In this document: positions 5,535 to 10,681 of the stretch, in pieces
Layout of the letters: each line of letters starts with the position of its first letter
Position numbering within the stretch: position 1 is the first letter of the stretch
From: Anaerolineae bacterium
Lineage (GTDB): Bacteria > Chloroflexota > Anaerolineae > 4572-78 > NAK82
Assembly: GCA_030598425.1 (NCBI GenBank)
Contig: JAUVPY010000041.1
Span: forward strand, 1 to 10,681
DNA length: 10,681 bases
Direction: 5' to 3'
The notes under the pieces: model-generated
Told to the model about the DNA's origin: nothing
The model's database searches: none
What the model saw: only the letters and a program-made list of their open reading frames with translations
Program-made: the position numbers and the translations under genes

Positions 5535-7341
5535 GTTTGAAGAAGAGGAATTTACCTCCCAGTTTAATGGCCGCACCGTCCTTCGCATTCTAGCCCAGAC
5601 CAAACCGCACTGGAAGTGGGTAGTAGGCTTCATGCTCACCATCGGCGTGGTGTCAGCCCTGGATTCGTTTTTCACGTTCCTCAGCATGCAGATCATCGAC
5701 AAAGGCATCGTCGCCGGCGACACAGAGGCCCTCGTCCGGATCGTTACCGTCTACGGCCTCCTGATCGTCGTACAGGCGGTCAACGTCTTCGGTTTCATTG
5801 TCCTGGCCGGCGTGCTGGGCGAACGAGTGCAATATGACCTGCGCAAAAAGATGTTCGACCACCTGCAGGACCTGTCCTTCTCCTACTTCGACCGGACGCC
5901 GGTGGGCTGGATCATGTCGCGTGTCACCTCCGATTCTGAGCGCATCGCCCGGTTGGTAACGTGGGGATTGCTGGACATTACCTGGGCCGTACTTAACATA
6001 ACCACAGCCGTCATCTTTATGCTGATCATCAACTGGAGGCTGGCGCTTATCGTGTTTGTCACCATCCCGGTGCTGGTGGTTGTTGCGGCTCAGTTTAAAA
6101 AGCGGATCATCGTCCAGTATCGGTTGGTGCGCAAAGCCAACTCCAAGATGACGGGGGCTTACAATGAGAGCATAACCGGTGTACGGGTGGTCAAGGCGCT
6201 CGGCCGGGAGGAGCAGAACCTGGAGGAGTTCGGGGGGCTTTCGAGCGAGATGTATCAGGCAGGGTACCGGGCGGCCTGGCTCTCGGCGCTGTTTTTGCCC
6301 GTGGTGCAGCTCATCAGCGCGGTGGCCATCGGCAGCATTGTCTTTTTTGGCGGTCTGCAGGCCGAGTATGGCGCCATGACCGTAGGTGGGATCCAGGCGT
6401 TTATCTCGTATGTCACCTTCATGCTCTGGCCTGTCCAGGACCTGGCGCGTGTGTACGCCGAAATGCAGCACGCCATCGCTTCGGCCGAGCGCGTCTTCTC
6501 GTTGATCGACGCGGAGCCGGAGGTGACGGACCGGCCTGACGCCGTCGATCCGGGCACCATCCGCGGCGATATCGAGTTTGACCACGTGGATTTCTACTAC
6601 GAGGAAGGCAAGCCGGTTCTGGAGGATTTCACGCTGGCTGTGAAACGGGGCGAGACGATCGCCCTAGTGGGCCCTACGGGTGGCGGCAAATCGACCATCG
6701 TCAATTTGCTGTGTCGCTTCTATGAGCCCAAACGGGGCGTCATCTGCATTGGCGGGCGGGATTACACGGGGTTGTCGCTGCACGCCATCCAGTCCCGGAT
6801 TGGCATGGTGTTACAAACGCCACACCTTTTCTCCGGCACGGTGCGCGAGAATATCCGCTATGGGCGTTTGGACGCCACGGATGAGGAGATAGACGGAGCG
6901 GCCAGACTAGCCGGCGCCCACGACTTCATTGTCACCTTGGATGGGGGATATGAGACCGAAGTGGGCGAGGGGGGTAACTTGCTTTCGGTGGGACAGAAGC
7001 AGCTCGTTAGCCTGGCGCGAGCGATCCTGGCGCGCCCGGAGATCTTTATCATGGATGAGGCGACGAGTTCGGTGGACACGCTGACCGAGGCCTTGATCCA
7101 GCAGGGTATGGAAGCCTTGATGCAGGACCGCACCAGCTTCGTCATCGCCCACCGGCTGTCGACCATCAAGCGGGCGGATCGGATTCTGGTTATCGAAAAG
7201 GGGAAGATCTCCGAGATGGGGGGCCACGCCGAATTGATGCGCGCCCGGGGGCACTACTACCAGCTTTACACGCGACAGTTCCGGCACGAGCTGAAGGAAG
7301 AGTACGATCCGCTACGGGCGGCCAGCCCGGCGGCGGCATAA
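5521..7341 (+). CDS. ABC exporter half-transporter with catalytic Glu (BmrD/TM288-like)
   Basis: A 606-residue partner of the preceding gene, starting at GTG 5521 within its last codons, so translation is probably coupled. The acidic N-terminus (EFEEEEF) precedes about six membrane helices in residues 30-312; the ATPase domain covers about 350-585. Walker A is GPTGGGKS (384-391), the Q-loop is Q432, Walker B is IFIMDE with catalytic E513, and the H-loop is H544. Its signature is LSVGQ (488-492), with Val replacing the first Gly of LSGGQ. In the head-to-tail dimer this weak signature faces the Asp516 site of the first subunit (degenerate site). E513 faces the intact LSGGQ of the first subunit (active site). 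That is exactly the pattern of BmrCD, LmrCD and TM287/288. A C-terminal Ala-rich tail ends the protein. Substrate unknown. Confidence 0.95.
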   Translation: MSHYEFEEEEFTSQFNGRTVLRILAQTKPHWKWVVGFMLTIGVVSALDSFFTFLSMQIIDKGIVAGDTEALVRIVTVYGLLIVVQAVNVFGFIVLAGVLGERVQYDLRKKMFDHLQDLSFSYFDRTPVGWIMSRVTSDSERIARLVTWGLLDITWAVLNITTAVIFMLIINWRLALIVFVTIPVLVVVAAQFKKRIIVQYRLVRKANSKMTGAYNESITGVRVVKALGREEQNLEEFGGLSSEMYQAGYRAAWLSALFLPVVQLISAVAIGSIVFFGGLQAEYGAMTVGGIQAFISYVTFMLWPVQDLARVYAEMQHAIASAERVFSLIDAEPEVTDRPDAVDPGTIRGDIEFDHVDFYYEEGKPVLEDFTLAVKRGETIALVGPTGGGKSTIVNLLCRFYEPKRGVICIGGRDYTGLSLHAIQSRIGMVLQTPHLFSGTVRENIRYGRLDATDEEIDGAARLAGAHDFIVTLDGGYETEVGEGGNLLSVGQKQLVSLARAILARPEIFIMDEATSSVDTLTEALIQQGMEALMQDRTSFVIAHRLSTIKRADRILVIEKGKISEMGGHAELMRARGHYYQLYTRQFRHELKEEYDPLRAASPAAA

Positions 7342-7381
7342 TCCCTTTCTGGCAGCCGAAATTTAGGGAGCGTAACCGATT

Positions 7382-7403
7382 GGTGACTTGTTACCCTGTC
7401 ACC
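7382..7403. terminator. Weak inverted repeat between convergent genes
   Basis: GGTGAC (7382-7387) and GTCACC (7398-7403) form a 6-bp stem around a 10-nt loop, overlapping the stop of the copper ATPase fragment. It sits where the ABC operon and the minus-strand genes converge. There is no strong T run, so it is a poor terminator candidate. Confidence 0.25.
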
Positions 7404-8264
7404 TGCGCTCGACGCAGCAACTGGGCGTTGATGGCTACAATCACAGTGCTGAGAGACATGAACAGCGCACCCAGCGCCGGCGACAGCAGAATACCGAAGG
7501 GGGCCAGGATGCCAGCCGCCAAGGGCAAGGCAATCACATTGTAGCCAGTAGCCCAAATCAAGTTCTCGGTCATTTTGCGATAGCTGGCCCGGCTCAGCTC
7601 AACGATCTTGACCACGTCCAGCGGGTTGTTCTTGACCAAGATGATGTCCGCCGACTCTACAGCCACGTCGGTGCCGCTGCCGATGGCGATGCCCACGTCA
7701 GCTCGGGTGAGGGCCGGGGCGTCGTTGACGCCGTCACCTACCATGGCTACGCGCCGTCCCTGGGCCTGCAACTCGGCCACTTTTTGGTCCTTGTGCTCGG
7801 GCAACACTTCGGCAAAGTAGCGGTCGATACCCAGCTCCTCGGCCACCGCTTTGGCGACGGCCTCGCTATCGCCGGTGAGCATGGCCACTTCAACGCCCAT
7901 CTCGTGCAATCGTCGCACCGCCTGCTTGCTCTCCGGCCGGATTACGTCGGCCAGAGCAAACGCGGCGGCCACTTGGTCGTCCTCCACCAGATAGACCACG
8001 CTTTGGCTCTTGGCGCCGGCCTCTGCCGCGAAGCGGACGAGCGTCTCTGATCGCCCCGGCTCAAGCATCTCCAGCAGGCGTGGGCCGCCCACGTAGGAGG
8101 TATGGCCGCTGTTGCTGGCCCGCACGCCGCGCTCCTTGATCGCCTCGAAGCCGGTGACGTGGGGCAACGCGAGTTGACGGTCCTCGGCCGCTTGGCGAAT
8201 GCCCCGAGCGATCATGTGTTCGGAATCACTCTCGACAGCGGCCGCTAGCGCCAGTGCTTCCTTC
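7391..8264 (-). pseudogene. copB: CopB-like P1B-type copper ATPase, 5'-truncated
   Basis: The reading frame gives the C-terminal part (about 290 residues) of a heavy-metal P-type ATPase that is normally near 700 residues. Visible parts: [14 protein letters not shown], the nucleotide-binding segment with the His of the SEHP loop but Met-Ile in place of Pro-Leu; [31 protein letters not shown] hinge; a seventh helix with GYN; an eighth helix with MSLST. The MSxST motif in the last helix is characteristic of the P1B-3 (CopB) group that exports Cu or Ag. The metal-binding N-terminus, helices 1-6 with the CPx/CPH motif and the DKTGT phosphorylation site are absent. No ribosome binding site precedes the first ATG (8215), and the frame runs without a start back to 8314. 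The break coincides with the 3' end of the next upstream gene, so a deletion joined them. Without the phosphorylation Asp it cannot transport. Confidence 0.88.
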
Positions 8265-8861
8265 TCACCCCAACCAGCGCTGCGCCACGCCCTGCGCTTC
8301 TTCGGGCGACAGGGTCATCCTACCCTCGGCGTAACCACCCATCATGCCCATCATATTGCCCTGCCCCATCATACCATATTTGTCGTTCCACATCATGTTC
8401 GGCCCTGGCTCTGGCCCCACGGCACCGCCGGCTTTGTCTATTAGCAATTCCATAGCCCCGATGTCGGTGGTCTCCTCAGCGACGATGGCGTAATAGTTAC
8501 GCTCAAACTCCATCACCTCCGTTGCTTCCAGGCCAGTGTAGCCCAAGCGATCCACGTAGCGATCGACAATTGTCTCCACCTCTTCGAGGGAAGTGACGCC
8601 ACCGTCGCCTGGCGTAACGTACGCCTCGTCACAGGACATAGCCTCCCAACCACGCCCCATCGTGCCAGATCCCTGCCAACCTTCGTCACACGGCATCCCG
8701 GCCCAACCACTGCCCATCATGCCCGTGCCCATCATCGTACCAGGTCCCATCATGCCGTATCCCCACCGCCCTTGATTCAGGGTGAGGCCCAACCAGAAGC
8801 CGGCTGCGACCAACACAACCGCCAGCGTAATGGTGCCCAACACAAGTGCAAAAGTCTTCAT
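8265..8861 (-). CDS. Met/Gly-rich membrane-anchored protein, likely C-terminally truncated
   Basis: 198 residues from ATG 8861-8859; AAAGGAG lies about 12 nt upstream, slightly far. A longer in-frame ATG at 8954 would add 31 residues of charged sequence without a ribosome binding site. Residues 4-26 form a single membrane anchor or signal anchor. Residues 33-58 and 153-177 carry many MM and MxGMM repeats, which often bind Cu(I). Between them, residues 88-150 resemble a PepSY-like alpha/beta fold ([25 protein letters not shown]). The protein ends [18 protein letters not shown]. In related proteins, as far as I recall, this motif begins a second PepSY-like half of about 60 residues, so this copy seems cut at the point where the ATPase fragment begins. 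A role in extracytoplasmic copper handling is likely from composition and neighbours. Confidence 0.75.
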   Translation of the reverse strand: MKTFALVLGTITLAVVLVAAGFWLGLTLNQGRWGYGMMGPGTMMGTGMMGSGWAGMPCDEGWQGSGTMGRGWEAMSCDEAYVTPGDGGVTSLEEVETIVDRYVDRLGYTGLEATEVMEFERNYYAIVAEETTDIGAMELLIDKAGGAVGPEPGPNMMWNDKYGMMGQGNMMGMMGGYAEGRMTLSPEEAQGVAQRWLG

Positions 8862-9014
8862 CGTTGTTTTTGTCTCCTTTCGGTTTTCTTCAAGACTTGG
8901 TCTTCTCCAGTCTCGTGTTTCAGCGATGCGTGCTCCCTCTGGGTGGCTGCACATCTGATTTCACATCACTGGCGATAGTTTAGCAAGCCTGATTGAAGAA
9001 ACGATAAAGCGGAA

Positions 9015-9100
9015 TTACTGATCCGAACATATGAAACTAAACAAATTCGGGCTTCCATGGGGCCGCAAAAAAGTTTAGATAGTTATGTTCGGATCAGTAA
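9015..9100 (-). mobile_element. Short palindromic element, copy B
   Basis: The ends are perfect 16-bp inverted repeats, TTACTGATCCGAACAT (9015-9030) and its complement (9085-9100). Its complement matches the element at 1371-1453 at about 90%, so the two copies are in opposite orientation about 7.6 kb apart. Counting CTGATCC as the true end, a TA dinucleotide flanks both sides (9016-9017 and 9098-9099), as expected for the target duplication of Tc1/IS630-type transposition. There is no coding capacity. The more perfect repeats suggest it is the younger copy. Confidence 0.8.
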
Positions 9101-9167
9101 AGGTTGTGTAAAGAAGACGGGAGATAGGTTCCTGAACGCCTAGGGAAAACCCGCCAGGGTCTGGGCC

Positions 9168-9250
9168 GTGTTGACATATTGTCCTTGCCCTCTGAGGCTC
9201 CAGCGAAGAGTCTGATGATGTCTCTCAGCTGCTAAATCAAATGTCAACAC
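9168..9250. mobile_element. 83-bp segment bounded by 10-bp inverted repeats
   Basis: GTGTTGACAT (9168-9177) and ATGTCAACAC (9241-9250) are perfect inverted repeats around 63 bp without coding potential. It is unrelated in sequence to the other elements in the window. It may be another tiny non-autonomous element, or a regulatory pair upstream of the SHOCT gene. The repeat alone is modest evidence. Confidence 0.4.
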
Positions 9251-9273
9251 TACCTAGTTCTTTACCAAATCTT

Positions 9274-9314
9274 TATAATTGCTTCAAAGAAACTTTAATC
9301 GCCGCAATTATAAT
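9274..9314 (+). promoter_or_regulatory. AT-rich segment with two TATAAT boxes upstream of the SHOCT gene
   Basis: TATAAT occurs at 9274-9279 and again at 9309-9314 in an AT-rich stretch that contrasts with the GC-rich surroundings. Neither has a convincing TTGACA box at 16-18 bp. One of them probably serves the gene starting at 9388. Confidence 0.4.
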
Positions 9315-9387
9315 GTTGGCACGAATTGAAATGAACGATGTCTTTCGTGGCGAACACTGCAAACGAAAGGCGAAAGGAGCAAAAATC

Positions 9388-9624
9388 ATGATGGGCATGG
9401 GGCTGGGCTGTGGGGTCTTTGGGCTGTTGCTCATGCTCCTCTTCTGGGGCGGGCTGATCGCCCTGGCGGTCTGGTTGGCCAGTGCCCTCTTTCCACGCAG
9501 CAACCGCGAGATGTCAATCTCGACCGACCAGGACCTCAGCGCCCAGGAGATTCTGGACAGACGTTACGTCAGAGGGGAGATCACGCGTGATCAGTACGAG
9601 CTGATGAAACAGGATATTGAATGA
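9388..9624 (+). CDS. Small SHOCT-domain membrane protein
   Basis: 78 residues. The ATG at 9388 follows AAAGGAG (9373-9379) with 8-nt spacing, which decides it over an ATG at 9241 that would add 49 residues of unnatural sequence. Residues about 8-32 are a Gly/Leu-rich membrane helix. Residues 49-77 (DLSAQEILDRRYVRGEITRDQYELMKQDI, here described by its SAxEIL-RY-GEI-YE pattern) form a SHOCT domain, a short C-terminal motif seen in many small bacterial membrane proteins and thought to mediate oligomerisation. It begins with Met-Met-Gly-Met, common in copper-cluster SHOCT proteins. Its last 17 codons and stop are repeated immediately downstream. Function unknown; context suggests a role near copper or thiol proteins. 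Confidence 0.88.
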   Translation: MMGMGLGCGVFGLLLMLLFWGGLIALAVWLASALFPRSNREMSISTDQDLSAQEILDRRYVRGEITRDQYELMKQDIE

Positions 9625-9727
9625 ACGATACTTGTCACCTAAATCACGGATCAGGGGGGAGATCACGCGTGATCAGTACGAGTTGATGAAACAGGATATC
9701 GAATGAACGATACTTGTCACCTAAATC
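9574..9727 (+). repeat. Tandem duplication of the SHOCT gene tail
   Basis: The 72-bp unit 9574-9645 recurs at 9656-9727 with only two differences, separated by 10 bp (period 82 bp). The first copy holds the last 16 codons and stop of the SHOCT gene plus its 3' flank. The second repeats the same codons but has no start and is a dead fragment. Both differences fall at third-codon or silent positions in the peptide reading, so the duplication is recent or was gene-converted. Confidence 0.92.
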
Positions 9728-9812
9728 CGGGAGGAGTATCACTATCTTTTATGTCGCATTTACCTAAAATAGGAACACCAGCGTGTGGGACACGAACAGA
9801 TGAGGTGAGAGG

Positions 9813-10268
9813 ATGAGGTTAAGCCCTTTTTCTATATTGATACTGCTCCTCCTGGTCACGATCTCAGGCATCAGCGCGTGTGCTGGCCCGGCCGGAACCG
9901 CCCAGGAGAAACTCACCCTGGCGCCCGAGTCCGCGCTGCCGGACTTCGTCCAGGATGCGCCTCCGCAGGTGAAAGAAGCCTACCGCTTCGCCATCGCCAA
10001 CCCCGACGTATTGAGTGATTTCCCCTGCTATTGCGGCTGTGGGGCGGTGGGTCACCAGAACAACTTGCAGTGCTATATCAAGGAGGTGCGTTCTGACGGG
10101 TCTATTGAGTTTGAGAACCACGCCTTTGGTTGAAGCATCTGTATTGATATCACGCGGGACGTGATGCGATTAATGGGCCAGGGCAAAGACTTGAAAGAGA
10201 TTCGCGCCTACGTGGATGCCGAATACAGCCAGTACGGTCCGCCGACCGACACCGAACCGATCCAATGA
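9813..10268 (+). CDS. PCYCGC-motif lipoprotein, probable selenoprotein (Sec at in-frame TGA 10131-10133)
   Basis: ATG 9813 follows GAGGTGAG. Residues 1-22 are a lipoprotein signal with lipobox ISAC, lipid Cys23. PCYCGCG is at 71-77, then H81 and C87, matching the PCYCGC family of exported proteins of unknown function, thought to bind metal or act in thiol chemistry. Codon 107 is TGA. The frame continues without break for 44 codons (SICIDITRDVM..., ending PPTDTEPIQ) to TGA at 10266-10268. Family members have HxxxCGxC-(IV)(DE)I here; the TGA replaces the first Cys, giving UxxC with C110. A SECIS-like hairpin follows: 10143-10154 pairs with 10160-10174 (12 bp, one G-U, a 3-nt bulge), with loop CGGGA starting 21 nt after the TGA. 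The next gene overlaps the distal stop by ATGA and lacks its own ribosome binding site. A nonsense mutation is the alternative; it would leave 106 residues. Confidence 0.8.
10143..10174 (+). promoter_or_regulatory. Candidate bacterial SECIS element
   Basis: Upper stem ATCACG (10149-10154) with CGTGAT (10160-10165), loop CGGGA (10155-10159). The lower stem ATTGAT (10143-10148) pairs with ATTAAT (10169-10174), with GCG bulged on the 3' side. Known bacterial SECIS hairpins place the apical loop roughly 16-37 nt after UGA and have a G in the first two loop positions; here the distance is 21 nt and the second loop base is G. Pairings were made by eye. Confidence 0.65.
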
Positions 10269-10681
10269 TGCGCGCCCGACTCCTCAGTTTGGTCCCCTTT
10301 GTGGGACTGGCATTGGTTGTGTTGCTGCTCCCCGCCCCTCTGACCGCCGCACCTGCTACCCGACAGGTGACGATAGAGGCCGATCAATTTGCCTTCGACC
10401 CGCCGGTGTTGCGTGTTAACCGGGGTGATCGAGTGCGCCTCACCTTACAAGCTGCTGACGTCGTGCACGGTTTCTACCTGGACGGCTATGGCATTGAAAC
10501 CCGCGTGGAACCGGGCATCTCGCAGCAGGTGGAATTCGTAGCCGATCGAGTGGGCAAGTTCCGCTATCGCTGCTCAGTCAGTTGCGGCACGCTCCATCCG
10601 TTTATGATCGGCGAACTGGTTGTCGGGCCCAACCTGACGTACGCCCGTGCTGTCGGTCTCACCTTGGTGGTCCTGGGGGCC
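10265..10681 (+). CDS. CuA-type cupredoxin domain protein, C-terminus beyond window
   Basis: The first 139 residues are visible, starting at ATG 10265 (overlapping the preceding stop as ATGA) or the next ATG at 10268. Residues 6-29 are a signal peptide or anchor. The cupredoxin domain covers about 34-121: VTIEADQFAFDPPVLRVNRGD, then H68 (VVHGFYL) and C103-S-V-S-C107-G-T-L-H111-P-F-M114. CxxxCxxxHxxM with the upstream His is the binuclear CuA site of cytochrome oxidase subunit II and nitrous-oxide reductase. The protein lacks the two-helix membrane hairpin of subunit II before the domain; a hydrophobic stretch (AVGLTLVVLGA) begins at about 128 and may be a membrane anchor. There is no ribosome binding site, so translation is probably coupled to the PCYCGC gene. 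A role in copper delivery or extracytoplasmic electron transfer is likely; the enzyme partner is not visible. Confidence 0.9.
   Translation, partial: MMRARLLSLVPFVGLALVVLLLPAPLTAAPATRQVTIEADQFAFDPPVLRVNRGDRVRLTLQAADVVHGFYLDGYGIETRVEPGISQQVEFVADRVGKFRYRCSVSCGTLHPFMIGELVVGPNLTYARAVGLTLVVLGA

Noticed and set aside
5653..6585. 310-residue open frame on the minus strand
   Set aside because: It is antisense to the second ABC gene, rich in His, Arg and Asp, with no domain or ribosome binding site: a shadow of GC-rich coding sequence.
8862..8954. 31-residue N-terminal extension of the Met-rich protein (ATG at 8954)
   Set aside because: No ribosome binding site and a charged sequence in front of what looks like a normal signal anchor; the ATG at 8861 has AAAGGAG upstream.
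9241..9387. 49-residue N-terminal extension of the SHOCT protein (ATG at 9241)
   Set aside because: It begins inside an inverted repeat and crosses the putative promoter boxes; the ATG at 9388 has an ideal ribosome binding site.
9584..9597. Palindrome around GATCACGCGTGATC as an operator
   Set aside because: It lies in the SHOCT coding region and recurs only because that region is duplicated; no reason to call it regulatory.
9813..10133. PCYCGC gene read as a complete 106-residue protein ending at 10133
   Set aside because: The frame continues with family-like sequence to 10268, the TGA replaces a family Cys, and a SECIS-like hairpin follows. I annotate the longer reading, keeping nonsense mutation as the alternative.
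10216..10419. 67-residue open frame on the plus strand
   Set aside because: Overlaps the end of the PCYCGC reading frame and the start of the cupredoxin in another frame; no domain seen.
1..10681. CRISPR array, tRNA or rRNA gene
   Set aside because: No regularly spaced direct repeats and no recognisable RNA gene were seen on either strand.

Overview
The window is a GC-rich bacterial segment with accessory character. No rRNA, tRNA or housekeeping marker fixes the taxonomy. The mix of a Met/Gly-rich membrane-anchored protein, a SHOCT protein, a PCYCGC lipoprotein, a CuA-type cupredoxin and an HdrC-like ferredoxin resembles what is often seen in Chloroflexota (Anaerolineae-like); this is an inference from gene content, not proof.

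Layout. (1) 1-258, minus: the N-terminal part of an HdrC-like protein with two 4Fe-4S motifs. (2) 259-703: a hairpin-rich non-coding stretch, then a 148-bp inverted-repeat element (553-700) ending 3 bp from the stop of the next gene. (3) 704-3326, minus: a two-component system, histidine kinase first and then a NarL/LiaR-type response regulator. The kinase has a c-type haem motif (CHRCH) in its extracytoplasmic sensor domain. The two genes are separated only by an approximately 83-bp palindromic element that supplies the kinase stop codon. (4) 3386-3716: divergent promoters. On the plus strand a near-consensus promoter drives a 31-codon ORF with a strong ribosome binding site. This is followed by an intrinsic terminator and a second terminator-like hairpin that shares its arm sequence. 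(5) 3717-7341, plus: two overlapping genes for a heterodimeric ABC exporter of the BmrCD/TM287-288 type, with one degenerate and one consensus ATP site. (6) 7391-8861, minus: the C-terminal third of a CopB-like copper P-type ATPase, directly joined to a Met-rich membrane-anchored protein that itself looks cut at its C-terminus, so the junction looks like a deletion scar. (7) 9015-9250: a second copy of the kinase-stop element, inverted, and another short inverted-repeat element. (8) 9388-10681, plus: a SHOCT protein whose tail is tandemly duplicated, a PCYCGC lipoprotein with an in-frame TGA, and a CuA-type cupredoxin cut by the window edge.

Most notable points. The PCYCGC lipoprotein has a TGA exactly where the family has the first Cys of a CxxC pair. 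The reading frame continues for 44 more family-like codons to an ATGA overlap with the next gene, and a SECIS-like stem-loop lies at the right distance after the TGA. It is probably a selenoprotein. The ABC exporter appears to sit behind a leader-peptide/terminator attenuator, in the manner of Bacillus bmrB-bmrCD. The divergent kinase/regulator pair is a plausible additional input, sensing haem or redox state or an envelope stress.
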